A stretch of 64,000 bases of DNA from positions 62,001 through 126,000 of the forward strand of contig CAZCNL010000007.1 of NCBI GenBank assembly GCA_964500435.1. Direction: 5' to 3'. Below are positions 18,326-26,931 of this stretch, piece after piece; position 1 is the stretch's first letter; each line of letters starts with the position of its first letter. A model generated the notes under the pieces. That model worked only from the letters and a program-made list of their open reading frames with translations. It did no database searches and was not told the DNA's origin. The DNA comes from GWF2-33-9 sp964500435. Lineage in GTDB: Bacteria; Bacteroidota; Ignavibacteria; Kapaibacteriales; UBA2268. Made by a program: the position numbers and the translations under genes.

Positions 18326-19816
18326 CTATTTAGTTTTATACAATCCTAAATGATTTTCTGCAAATTTAGATAATTTGATGAACGGCAAACCTAAAAGCAA
18401 ATAAATAATTGCAACAATTATGCCTGTTCCTAAAAAATCAAAATAAGTCGAAGCAACTTGATTATATACTTTTGTAAGTTCGACCATTGTTATTACAGAA
18501 ACAAGCGAAGAATCTTTTAAAAGAGAGATAAAATCATTTGTCATCGGTGGTATTACGATTCTAAATGCTTGTGGTAAAATAATATGTCGCAAAGCATCAC
18601 GACGCCTCATTCCCAAAGACATTGCAGCTTCCATTTGACCTTTTGCAATTGCAAAAAGTCCCGCTCTATAATTTTCTGCTTCATAGGCACTATAATTAAC
18701 ACCTAATCCTATAACTGCCGCTAAAAAAGGTGAGAGTTTGATTCCAATTGATGGCATCGCATAAAATATAATGAATAATTGAATTAATAAAGGTGTTCCA
18801 CGAATTATTTCAATAAACAATGTTGCAAGTCGTGATATTAATTTCGGTCCAAATATCCTTGCTAATGCCAAAAATAATCCTAAAATAACAGCAAGAAACA
18901 TCGAAATAATTGAAAGTCCTAATGTAATAAGTGCTGCCTGGGCAAAAAGTGGCATAAAGCTAATATATCTATCAAGCATCGTAATTAGATTTCTTTCTTG
19001 TCCTTGAGATTTTAAATACAGTTCGAACTCGATATGTTTGGTTTTAGATTCACTCATATCGTGCAATCGAATAGCCATTACCTCGTTCCAAAGATTCCAT
19101 CTTTCTAATATTTCCCGAAGTTGCCCACTTCTTGTAATTGAAATTATTGCTTGATTTACTTTTGCGAGTAAAGCAGTGTCCTTTAAACGCAATGCTGCAC
19201 CATAAACAACTTCTCCGATTGGTGGTCCAACCATTTTTGTATCTAAATTACATGCAGTGTAATACAAAGCAATTGGATAATCAACTAATGCTGCATCTAA
19301 TCTGCCATTTTTCAAATCTTCAAACGCATTTACTTCACCTTCATAAGATAAAACATTGAAACCACCTTGTGCTAAAAGTATTCTTTCAGCAAGTGAATTT
19401 TTCAAAGCACCTACTCTTTTACCGTATAAATCTGATAAAGAATTAATTTTTTGTTCTTCGCTTCGTACGACAAGATTTTCGGAAGTATAATAGTATGGAA
19501 CAGAAAACAAGACTTCCTTCTTTCTGTCCGCAGTAATTTCAATACCATTGATTGCGATATCATAATCACCACGATATAACCCAGGAATAAGTCCATCCCA
19601 TTGATTTTGAATATGTATTGCTTTCATTCCCAACTTTTTTGCAATTGCTTCGGCAAAATCAACTTCAAAGCCTTTTAAGTTAGAAGGATTATCTGGATCT
19701 TGAAAAATATAAGGTGCATTTCCTTCTGCATCTGCTGCCCATCTGAATTCGTTTTGTGAATAGAGTGACGAAATTAGAAAAAATATTATAAATATTATCG
19801 AGTAAATTAGTTTCAT
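18326..19816 (-). CDS. Polar amino-acid ABC transporter, fused substrate-binding protein and permease
   Basis: A 496-residue fusion. Residues about 1-20 are a signal peptide. About 22-245 form a type II (SBP_bac_3) periplasmic binding domain with GFEVDFAEAIAKKLG, YDIAINGIEITADRKK and GALKNSLAERILL. About 275-496 form the permease of the HisM/GlnP type, with helices and the EAA coupling loop AKGQMEAAMSLGMRRRDALRHIILPQA. The substrate is probably glutamine or another polar amino acid; the sequence does not fix it. The ATP-binding gene ends 21 bases upstream, so the transporter is made from one operon. Such binding-protein/permease fusions are known in the PAAT family. Confidence 0.92.
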   Translation of the reverse strand: MKLIYSIIFIIFFLISSLYSQNEFRWAADAEGNAPYIFQDPDNPSNLKGFEVDFAEAIAKKLGMKAIHIQNQWDGLIPGLYRGDYDIAINGIEITADRKKEVLFSVPYYYTSENLVVRSEEQKINSLSDLYGKRVGALKNSLAERILLAQGGFNVLSYEGEVNAFEDLKNGRLDAALVDYPIALYYTACNLDTKMVGPPIGEVVYGAALRLKDTALLAKVNQAIISITRSGQLREILERWNLWNEVMAIRLHDMSESKTKHIEFELYLKSQGQERNLITMLDRYISFMPLFAQAALITLGLSIISMFLAVILGLFLALARIFGPKLISRLATLFIEIIRGTPLLIQLFIIFYAMPSIGIKLSPFLAAVIGLGVNYSAYEAENYRAGLFAIAKGQMEAAMSLGMRRRDALRHIILPQAFRIVIPPMTNDFISLLKDSSLVSVITMVELTKVYNQVASTYFDFLGTGIIVAIIYLLLGLPFIKLSKFAENHLGLYKTK

Positions 19817-19837
19817 TTATTCTTACCTGTATTTTAA

Positions 19838-20680
19838 TTATAACTTGAAAATATCAAAATACATTTTTGTTCTCAAATCTTTTGGATGATTTAAAAGGTC
19901 GGTAAGGTATCCAGACTCGATTATTTCACCTTCGTGTAAATATGCAACTTTTTTTGAAATTTCTTTCAAAAAGATAATATCATGAGTTACAATGACTTGC
20001 GTCATCCCATCATTTTGTAGTAATTTTAACATTTCTATTACTTCTCGGATTATTTCAGGATCGAGTGCTGACGTTGGCTCATCATAAAGCATAATCTTAG
20101 GTGACATTGCTAACGCTCGTGCAATCGCCACACGTTGTTTTTGACCGCCAGAAAGTTGATGCGGAAATTTGTTCTGATGCGAACTTAAGTATACTTTTTC
20201 TAATATTTTACGGGCAATCTCTCTTGCCTCTTCAATATTCATTTTTTTAATTATGACAAGAGGCTTGAAGACATTTTCAATTACAGTATAGTGCGGAAAC
20301 AACTGTAAATCTTGAAACAAAAAACCTGTAACAGAGCGAATCTTTGCAATTTTTGTTTTTATCTCTTTGATAATTTCACTTTGATATGAAAAAGATTTAA
20401 AAGGATTATTGCTTTCTTTCACCTTTTTCATTTTTATTTCATTCATATTTTTAGGGAAATCAGATGAAGAAACTTCCACACCATCGATATTTAAATAACC
20501 TTCATCAAAAATTTCGAGAAAGTTCAAACACCGCAATAGCGTAGTTTTCCCACAACCTGATTTTCCAACAATTGAAAAAGTATCACCCTTTTCTATTGTT
20601 AAATCAATACCTTTTAATACTTCAACTTGATTAAAGGTTTTTCTAATTTTACGTACTTCAATTATTGAATTGCCGTTCAA
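19838..20680 (-). CDS. Polar amino-acid ABC transporter ATP-binding protein
   Basis: A 280-residue ATPase of the GlnQ/HisP type that powers the adjacent fused permease. Walker A is GKSGCGKTT near residues 38-46, the Q-loop lies in GFLFQDLQLFPHYT, the signature is LSGGQKQRVAIARALA, Walker B is IMLYDEPTSALDPE, and the switch His lies in VIVTHDI. An insert of about 35 residues (Lys/Ser-rich, near 85-115) separates Walker A from the Q-loop and makes it longer than typical GlnQ (about 240). The start is TTG 20678-20680, with AGG just upstream. No earlier ATG is in frame, and the next Met would remove the first beta strands. Confidence 0.93.
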   Translation of the reverse strand: MNGNSIIEVRKIRKTFNQVEVLKGIDLTIEKGDTFSIVGKSGCGKTTLLRCLNFLEIFDEGYLNIDGVEVSSSDFPKNMNEIKMKKVKESNNPFKSFSYQSEIIKEIKTKIAKIRSVTGFLFQDLQLFPHYTVIENVFKPLVIIKKMNIEEAREIARKILEKVYLSSHQNKFPHQLSGGQKQRVAIARALAMSPKIMLYDEPTSALDPEIIREVIEMLKLLQNDGMTQVIVTHDIIFLKEISKKVAYLHEGEIIESGYLTDLLNHPKDLRTKMYFDIFKL

Positions 20681-20809
20681 ACCTATTATCTTAATTTATA
20701 AATTAAAATTGCAATTTAATAAAAAATAACATTCTGAAATGTGATTTTCGGTTATTTCAAAAAATAAACTTAATTTTGAACTTGTTTTAATTTTAAATTT
20801 GGAAAAATT

Positions 20810-21685
20810 ATGCAAGTTATAGATAAAACGCAAATTTTAAGAAAGCCCGAATGGTTAAAAATAAAGATTCAAAACGGAAATGACTATTCTTTAGTCAAAG
20901 AGCAGCTCGAAACACATGAATTAAATACAATTTGTTCAAGTGGAAATTGCCCAAACAAGCATGAATGTTGGAGCCGTGGTACTGCAACTATAATGATTTT
21001 AGGTGATATTTGCACACGTCATTGCAAGTTTTGCAATGTAACTCCAGGTCGACCTCTCCCACCTGATGAAAACGAACCTGTCAAAGTTGCGAATTCAATT
21101 CATGCTTTAGGACTCAAGCACTGTGTTTTAACTTCAGTTGACCGTGATGATTTGCCAGATTATGGTGCAAATCATTGGGCAAGAACTATTACTGAAATTA
21201 AAAATAGAAATCCCGAAATTACTATGGAAACTCTAATTCCCGATTTTAATGGGAATTTAGAACTTGTTCAAGTGGTAATTGATGCAGCACCAAATGTAAT
21301 TTCTCATAATTTAGAAACTGTTCGAAGATTAACCCCAAAATTACGTTCAAAAGCACAATATGATACAAGTTTAGCAGTTCTTTCATATATAGCAAAATCA
21401 GGTTTAGTTGCAAAATCGGGTATTATGGTCGGAGTTGGTGAAACCGATGAAGAAGTGTATCAAACTATGGACGATTTACTTGCTGTTGGATGTCGTGTAA
21501 TGACCATCGGACAGTATTTGCAACCAACTTTTAAGCATTATCCTGTTATTGAATATGTTCACCCCGATAAATTTGCTGAATATAAAAAAGTAGGATTGGA
21601 AAAAGGCTTTCAGTATTTAGAAAGCGGACCATTAGTTCGCTCTTCATATTTTGCTGAACGCCATATTAATGTTAGCTTAAAGTAG
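20810..21685 (+). CDS. lipA: Lipoyl synthase
   Basis: A 291-residue radical-SAM enzyme that inserts two sulfurs into protein-bound octanoyl groups to make lipoyl cofactors. Both iron-sulfur sites are visible: the auxiliary cluster ligands CSSGNCPNKHEC near residues 43-54, and the radical-SAM CTRHCKFC near 69-76. TSVDRDDLPDYGA, TLIPDFNG and ESGPLVRSSYFAE are family signatures. lipB begins 8 bases after the stop, so the two lipoylation genes form an operon. A TAAATTTG box ends 8 bases before the ATG, but without a well-spaced -33 element. Confidence 0.97.
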   Translation: MQVIDKTQILRKPEWLKIKIQNGNDYSLVKEQLETHELNTICSSGNCPNKHECWSRGTATIMILGDICTRHCKFCNVTPGRPLPPDENEPVKVANSIHALGLKHCVLTSVDRDDLPDYGANHWARTITEIKNRNPEITMETLIPDFNGNLELVQVVIDAAPNVISHNLETVRRLTPKLRSKAQYDTSLAVLSYIAKSGLVAKSGIMVGVGETDEEVYQTMDDLLAVGCRVMTIGQYLQPTFKHYPVIEYVHPDKFAEYKKVGLEKGFQYLESGPLVRSSYFAERHINVSLK

Positions 21686-21693
21686 GGATATAT

Positions 21694-22395
21694 ATGGCAA
21701 ACGCTATTTTCAAAGATTTAGGTGTAATCCAATACAAAAAAGCTTGGGAATATCAAGAGGAAATCCATTCCTCGTTGGTATCCGCAAAAATTAGTAATCT
21801 CCCAAATTATAACAATATGCCTGAATATTTGCTTTTTTGTGAACACCCAAATGTTTATACTTTGGGAAAAAGTGGAAATGACCAAAATTTGCTTATTGAT
21901 TATATTCAACTACAAGCAAAAAATGCTGAATTTTTCCACACAAATCGTGGCGGCGATATTACTTATCACGGTCCTGGTCAAATTGTTGGTTACCCAATAA
22001 TTGATTTAGATAAACATAAATTAGGCGTAAAAAAATATATTTTTCAACTTGAAGAAAGTATAATCGATTTATTAAAAGACTATGATATCCAAGCAGAAAG
22101 GTTGGAAGGAGCAACTGGCGTTTGGTTGGATACGCAAAAGCAGGGAATGACAAGAAAAATTTGTGCGATTGGTGTAAGAGTTTCCCGAAGTATCACAATG
22201 CATGGCTTTGCCTTCAATGTCAATACTGATTTGAAATATTTCGATTATATCAATCCGTGTGGTTTCACTGATAAAGGTGTAACTTCTCTTGCAAAAGAAT
22301 TAGGCTACGAGCTAAATTTCGAAATTGTAAAACAGCAATTAAAAGAAAAATTAGCAAAGAATTTAAATTTAAATTTTATTGATTCTGAAAATTAA
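21694..22395 (+). CDS. lipB: Octanoyl-[acyl carrier protein]:protein octanoyltransferase
   Basis: A 233-residue cytoplasmic transferase that moves octanoate from ACP to lipoate-dependent enzyme subunits, giving the substrate for LipA. Motifs are RGGDITYHGPGQIVGYPIIDL near residues 86-106 and KICAIGVRVSRSITMHGFAFNVN near 150-172. The conserved Lys is in RKICAIG. The catalytic-Cys motif of the family is visible as NPCGFTDKGVTSL. It is preceded by AGGG and translated directly after lipA. A hairpin just past the stop, inside the end of the convergent gene, probably ends this transcript. Confidence 0.96.
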   Translation: MANAIFKDLGVIQYKKAWEYQEEIHSSLVSAKISNLPNYNNMPEYLLFCEHPNVYTLGKSGNDQNLLIDYIQLQAKNAEFFHTNRGGDITYHGPGQIVGYPIIDLDKHKLGVKKYIFQLEESIIDLLKDYDIQAERLEGATGVWLDTQKQGMTRKICAIGVRVSRSITMHGFAFNVNTDLKYFDYINPCGFTDKGVTSLAKELGYELNFEIVKQQLKEKLAKNLNLNFIDSEN

Positions 22396-22398
22396 TAT

Positions 22399-22905
22399 CT
22401 AATGATTAAGTGGCTGATATATATTTAATTTCAGCCACTTATTGATTTTTTCTTTTTCTTCTTTGGTTGTTGAATCAATAATTTTCGCATAATTTAATTC
22501 CGCTTGACGGTATTTTTCTTTATCTTGCTCGTAGTAAGATTCAAAAAATAAAGTAATTTGCTTTGCTAATTCATTTGAATTTTTGGTATTATAAGATTCC
22601 AAAAATGAACGATATTTGCTTAAATAACTAATAAATTCCTTTGAAAGATTTTTTGGCAAAGATAAAAGTTGTATATTATTTTCATTTGTAGGAAAAGGGC
22701 TACAATCTGCTATGCAGTTGATTATTCCGCCAAAAATAGTTACATAGCTATTTTCGGGACAATTACAAATATTTTTTGATTCATTCATTACTGACTTTGA
22801 AATATAGCAACTTTTACCATCAGTTTCATAATGTCCAGATACGATTGCTAATGCTCGGAAATAAACAAATAGTAATAAAACAAAAATTAAAAAATACTTT
22901 TTCAT
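22399..22905 (-). CDS. Secreted protein of unknown function, cysteine-containing N-terminal region
   Basis: A 168-residue protein I do not recognise. It has a clear signal peptide (about 1-20). A short region follows with five cysteines (KSC, ICNC, INC, ADC between about residues 33 and 69), which could form disulfides or bind a ligand. The rest is a charged, helical C-terminal half rich in Lys and Glu. It is divergent from ppk1, whose promoter lies in the shared upstream region, and converges with lipB with a 3-base gap. It is real by codon pattern and signal peptide, but its function is open. Confidence 0.65.
   Translation of the reverse strand: MKKYFLIFVLLLFVYFRALAIVSGHYETDGKSCYISKSVMNESKNICNCPENSYVTIFGGIINCIADCSPFPTNENNIQLLSLPKNLSKEFISYLSKYRSFLESYNTKNSNELAKQITLFFESYYEQDKEKYRQAELNYAKIIDSTTKEEKEKINKWLKLNIYQPLNH
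22408..22452 (+). terminator. Terminator of lipA-lipB, lying inside the end of the convergent gene
   Basis: A 10-bp stem, AAGTGGCTGA (22408-22417) with TCAGCCACTT (22431-22440), is followed by ATTGATTTTTTC. It begins 13 bases after the lipB stop and lies within the last codons of the convergent gene that stops at 22399. Confidence 0.55.
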
Positions 22906-22949
22906 TTTTAAAAATTTGAGTTTTGGTTATTAACAAAATTATCAAAATA

Positions 22950-22979
22950 TTGGAAATTAGTTTAAAATATATAAATTTG
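22950..22979 (+). promoter_or_regulatory. Bacteroidetes-type promoter of ppk1
   Basis: TTG (22950-22952), 19 bases, then TAAATTTG (22972-22979). The predicted start near 22986 leaves a 37-nucleotide leader containing AAGGA (23011-23015) before ATG 23023. Confidence 0.6.
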
Positions 22980-23022
22980 TGCATAATTTTTGCTATTAAT
23001 AATAAAAATAAAGGAATGATTG

Positions 23023-25128
23023 ATGAATAAAGAAAATATAAATTTAAAAGACAGTAAGTATTTTTTAAATCGAGAAATTAGTTTAATAGATTTTAATGAA
23101 AGAGTGCTTTATGAAGCGATGGATAAAAATCATCCTTTGTTAGAAAGATTAAAATTTCTTTCAATATTTACTTCAAATATTGATGAGTTTTTTATGATAC
23201 GTGTGGCGGGATTGAAAAGTCAAATTGCCTCTAATGTAAATGAACTTTCTTACGATGGGAAAACAGCAATCGAACAACTTAAAGAAATTAGAAAAAGATT
23301 GCTGCCACTTTTTGAATTACACACAAAAACTTTAATAGAAGATGTTTTGCCCGAATTAAAAAAGCATAATATTGAAATTCATAAGTATAATACATTATCT
23401 GATTCTGAAAAGAAATACTTGCACAATTACTTCGAAGAAAATATTTTGCCCATACTGACTCCACTGAGTTTCGGACCAACAAATCCATTTCCACAACTTC
23501 TTAATCGAGGGTTGAATATCGCTTTTATTTTAAAAGATAAAAATAAAGGAAAAGTCGAAACAAGATATTCGTTTGTTCAATTACCAAACTTTTTGCCAAG
23601 ATTTATACAACTCCATAATAAACATGGCTATCATTTTATATTAAGTGAAGAAGTCATCAAAGCAAATGCTGATTTGATTTTTCCTGGATTAGAAATAGAT
23701 TCAGCTTACAATTTTAGAGTTACAAGAGATGCCGATATAGAAATCGCCGAAGATGAAGCAGAGGATTTACTTTCGGAAATTTCCGAACAAGTTCGACTTC
23801 GTCGGTGGGGGTTGGCTCCTGTAAGATTAGAAGTAGGTGCAAAAATGCCCTCTGATTTGTTAAATTTTATTATGGAATATTTAGATTTAACAAAAGAAGA
23901 TGTCTATGTCCATAATCGCCCAATGAGCTTACCTGACTTTATGGAACTGTATAAATTAGATATTCCAGAACTTAAAGATAAACCTTTTTCGCCGAGAATT
24001 ATCAAAGATTTTCAATCACAAAAATTTGGAATTTTTTCTGCAATCAAGCAAAATGATTATATAGTTCATCTTCCTTATGATTCATTTTCGAATTCAGTTT
24101 TGCGGTTTTTAAACGAAGCAGCATCCGACCCTGACGTTGTTTTAATAAAAATAACCTTATATCGAACAGATAAAAGCTCACCAGTCACTGAGTCTTTAAT
24201 GCGTGCCGCTGAAAATGGCAAAAGTGTAACTGCATTCGTTGAGTTAAAAGCTCGCTTTGATGAAGAAAATAATATTGTTTGGGCACGTAAATTAGAACAA
24301 GCTGGTGTACACGTTGTCTATGGTGTTCCTCACCTAAAAACACATTGTAAAATCGCTTACGTTGTGCGCCGTGAAAGTGGTGGATTAAAAGCATATATGC
24401 ATCTTTCAACTGGAAATTACAATCAAGTAACTGCAAGACTATATACAGATATTGGACTTTTCACATCGAACAATCGCTTCGCAAAAGATTCTGCTCAACT
24501 TTTTAACTTTCTGACAAGTTATTCTCATCCGAAAGATTGGAATGAATTTATAGTTGCTCCATTAACTTTATATCCAAAATTAATGGAATTAATTGACCGA
24601 GAAATAGAACAATCAACACCCGAAAATCCTGGATTAATAATCGCAAAAATGAATCAACTTGCTCATCGTGAACTCATCCCTAAACTTTATGAAGCATCTC
24701 AAAAAGGTGTCCAAATCAAGCTTCTCGTGCGTGGTGTATGTTGTTTGAAACCCGGCATTCCAGATGTTAGCGAAAATATCGAAGTTCGTAGCATTTTAGG
24801 TAGATTTTTGGAACATAGTCGAATTTTTTATTTCAAAAATGGTGGTGGTAATAATGAAGAAATTTATTTATCTTCTGCTGATTGGATGAGCCGTAATTTG
24901 CATAATCGTGTTGAATTGATGTTCCCTATTTATGACCCTGTTATACGTAAAAATTTATTTGAAACATTAAATTTATATTGGAAAGATAATACTAAATCAT
25001 GGATTCTCAATAATAATGGAAAATATGAAAAAATTGTACCCAAACCCGATGAAACACCTTTTTCCGTTCAAAAATACTTCATCGAAAATAATACATTCAA
25101 TTTCAAAACTATTCGAGGACATAAATGA
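23023..25128 (+). CDS. ppk1: Polyphosphate kinase 1
   Basis: A 701-residue enzyme that makes and uses inorganic polyphosphate with ATP/ADP. The N-terminal YFLNREISLIDFNERVL and TSNIDEFFMIRVAG are family blocks. The two PLD-like catalytic domains carry LKTHCKIAYVVRRE, whose His is the autophosphorylated residue, and FLEHSRIFYF with the second conserved His. IKITLYRT and MHLSTGNYN also match. I choose ATG 23023 over the TTG one codon earlier because of its spacing from AAGGA. Its stop overlaps the start of the next GT2 gene (ATGA). No ppx gene is adjacent. Confidence 0.96.
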   Translation: MNKENINLKDSKYFLNREISLIDFNERVLYEAMDKNHPLLERLKFLSIFTSNIDEFFMIRVAGLKSQIASNVNELSYDGKTAIEQLKEIRKRLLPLFELHTKTLIEDVLPELKKHNIEIHKYNTLSDSEKKYLHNYFEENILPILTPLSFGPTNPFPQLLNRGLNIAFILKDKNKGKVETRYSFVQLPNFLPRFIQLHNKHGYHFILSEEVIKANADLIFPGLEIDSAYNFRVTRDADIEIAEDEAEDLLSEISEQVRLRRWGLAPVRLEVGAKMPSDLLNFIMEYLDLTKEDVYVHNRPMSLPDFMELYKLDIPELKDKPFSPRIIKDFQSQKFGIFSAIKQNDYIVHLPYDSFSNSVLRFLNEAASDPDVVLIKITLYRTDKSSPVTESLMRAAENGKSVTAFVELKARFDEENNIVWARKLEQAGVHVVYGVPHLKTHCKIAYVVRRESGGLKAYMHLSTGNYNQVTARLYTDIGLFTSNNRFAKDSAQLFNFLTSYSHPKDWNEFIVAPLTLYPKLMELIDREIEQSTPENPGLIIAKMNQLAHRELIPKLYEASQKGVQIKLLVRGVCCLKPGIPDVSENIEVRSILGRFLEHSRIFYFKNGGGNNEEIYLSSADWMSRNLHNRVELMFPIYDPVIRKNLFETLNLYWKDNTKSWILNNNGKYEKIVPKPDETPFSVQKYFIENNTFNFKTIRGHK

Positions 25129-25865
25129 TTTTTGGAAAGAAAATTGTTGTAGTTTTGCCTGCATATAATGCTGCAAAAACTTTAGAACAAACTTATAGAG
25201 AAATTCCATTTGACATAGTTGATGATGTTATCTTAGTCGATGATTTCAGCAAGGACGATACTTCCCAGGTTGCAAAAAATTTGGGAATAAAGCATATCGA
25301 GCGACATAATGAAAATTTAGGTTATGGCGGCAACCAAAAAACATGTTATAATAAAGCCCTTGAAATTGGTGCAGATATTATTATTATGCTACATCCTGAT
25401 TATCAATATACTCCTAAACTAATCCATTCAATGGCTTATTTAATTGCTAACGAAGTTTATCCTGTTGTTTTTGGTTCAAGAATTTTAGGTAAAGGCGCTT
25501 TACGTGGTGGTATGCCACTTTATAAATACATTGCTAACCGATTTTTAACTCTGTTCGAAAATTTATTGATGGGTCAAAAATTGTCAGAATTCCATACTGG
25601 GTTTCGGGCATATTCTTCTGAGGTTCTTCGAAATATTAACTTCGATATTAATTCAAATGATTTTATTTTTGACAATCAAGTTATTTCTCAAATTTTTATG
25701 AAAGGATACGAAATTGCAGAAATCACTTGTCCTACAAAATATTTCAAAGAAGCTTCTTCGATTAATTTCATTCGGAGTGCAAAATATGGTTTTGGAGTTT
25801 TATCGGTGTCGTTTCTTCACTTTTTTGCAAGACTTGGAATTTATAAAGCAAAAATTTATAAATGA
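25125..25865 (+). CDS. Glycosyltransferase family 2 (DPM1/DPG-synthase type)
   Basis: A 246-residue glycosyltransferase without membrane helices. It opens with VVVLPAYNAAKTLEQTY and has VDDFSKDDT near residues 39-47. In place of the classic DxD it has HPDYQYTP near 93-100, as commonly seen in the Bacteroidetes form of this family. FHTGFRAYSSEVL near 153-165 resembles the conserved C-terminal block of dolichyl/undecaprenyl-phosphate sugar synthases. It probably moves a sugar onto a lipid phosphate or glycan. It overlaps ppk1 by 4 bases, so translation is coupled; a functional link with polyphosphate is not evident. Confidence 0.85.
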   Translation: MIFGKKIVVVLPAYNAAKTLEQTYREIPFDIVDDVILVDDFSKDDTSQVAKNLGIKHIERHNENLGYGGNQKTCYNKALEIGADIIIMLHPDYQYTPKLIHSMAYLIANEVYPVVFGSRILGKGALRGGMPLYKYIANRFLTLFENLLMGQKLSEFHTGFRAYSSEVLRNINFDINSNDFIFDNQVISQIFMKGYEIAEITCPTKYFKEASSINFIRSAKYGFGVLSVSFLHFFARLGIYKAKIYK

Positions 25866-25889
25866 TTTAACAAATTAACTCAATAAAAT

Positions 25890-26492
25890 CTAATCAATAA
25901 TTTTGCTATTTTCAATCATTTTTAAAGTTGTCTTTAAAATTAGCTCAACATTTTCAGAATATGGATCTCCATGCCCTGGATAAATGATTTTTGGCTGTAA
26001 ATAAATATATTTTAAAATAGTATTATAATAATCTTTTGTATAAGTTCCGCCCGTATTATTAACAGCAATTAAATTATCTCCAGAAAATAGTGCCCCAACT
26101 TTGGGGATAAAGACTGAAATTGAATCATAAGAATGTCCGGGAGTGTGAAAAATTTGGGCTTCTTCGTTGCCAATCTGAACGGACATCCCATCAGTGATTT
26201 TAATTGAATTTGGAACTCGATTTGAAAAAGCATAGATTTTTTGTGGGTGATACTTTTCGACTATGAATTTAATACCAGCGGAGTGGTCGAAGTGATCATG
26301 TGTTATGATAACTTGATCAACCTTGCGTTTTCCAACTCCGCTGTATATTTCATCTAATTCTTTGAGAATAAATCCATCTGTGCCAACATCAATTAATGTG
26401 TTGATATCATCTAAAGTGCTCCAATCTCCCATTATGTAATATACATTCGAAGAATAGGTATTAGTTGGCTTTTTCAGTTTGATTAATCTCAT
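25890..26492 (-). CDS. MBL-fold metallo-hydrolase
   Basis: A 200-residue single-domain metallo-beta-lactamase-fold hydrolase. THDHFDHSAG near residues 59-68 gives the HxHxDH zinc site, HTPGHSYDSISVF near 112-124 gives the next His, FSGDNLI the Asp, and YPGHGDPY the last His. It resembles glyoxalase II-like hydrolases, but too little distinguishes the substrate. It starts 12 bases after the NTF2-like gene stops, so the two are probably co-transcribed. Confidence 0.88.
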   Translation of the reverse strand: MRLIKLKKPTNTYSSNVYYIMGDWSTLDDINTLIDVGTDGFILKELDEIYSGVGKRKVDQVIITHDHFDHSAGIKFIVEKYHPQKIYAFSNRVPNSIKITDGMSVQIGNEEAQIFHTPGHSYDSISVFIPKVGALFSGDNLIAVNNTGGTYTKDYYNTILKYIYLQPKIIYPGHGDPYSENVELILKTTLKMIENSKIID

Positions 26493-26504
26493 AATTTTTC
26501 TATG

Positions 26505-26867
26505 TCACTCTGCATAAAGTAATGAAGTATCTACATATATATCATAATTTTGTATTAGATTTTCCTTCATTGTGAACACATTACAAAACTTTACAGATAG
26601 TTTTGTTCCATTATGGCGTGTATATGTAACTATTCCCCAAGCGACAATGTTATTTCCTTGGGAAATTACTCCAAGCCCTTGATGTTCTAATGCTTTAATA
26701 CTTTTATAGAAGTTGTCGACAAAGTTTCGAACGTTTTGTTTGCCTTCGACTGCAGGAATATTACCAAAAATAAATTTAGCATCATCTGTCAAAAATTCTG
26801 CAAATTTATCAGCATCCATCGAATCTATTGTGCTATTAAGCTTATTTGTCCATTCTTGTAAATTCAT
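26505..26867 (-). CDS. NTF2-like (SnoaL-type) family protein
   Basis: A 120-residue cytoplasmic protein with the cone-shaped NTF2-like fold pattern. The N-terminal helix is LQEWTNKLNSTIDSMDADKFAEF, followed by LTDDAKFIFGNIPAVEGKQNVRNFVDNFY and a C-terminal sheet ending NYDIYVDTSLL. Such proteins are small ligand-binding or isomerase-like enzymes; the ligand here is unknown. It lies directly upstream of the MBL-fold hydrolase on the same strand, which hints at a shared catabolic or detoxification step, but that is inference. Confidence 0.8.
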   Translation of the reverse strand: MNLQEWTNKLNSTIDSMDADKFAEFLTDDAKFIFGNIPAVEGKQNVRNFVDNFYKSIKALEHQGLGVISQGNNIVAWGIVTYTRHNGTKLSVKFCNVFTMKENLIQNYDIYVDTSLLYAE

Positions 26868-26931
26868 AAATACTCCAAAAAGTTATTTTAATTAAAAAAA
26901 TAAAATAAAGAAACAGTTCAATTTTATTCAA

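Noticed and set aside
20776..20801. TTG and TAAATTTG before lipA as a full promoter
   Set aside because: The -7 box is good but the spacing is 15 bases, not 19, and would give a leaderless mRNA; kept only as a remark in the lipA entry.
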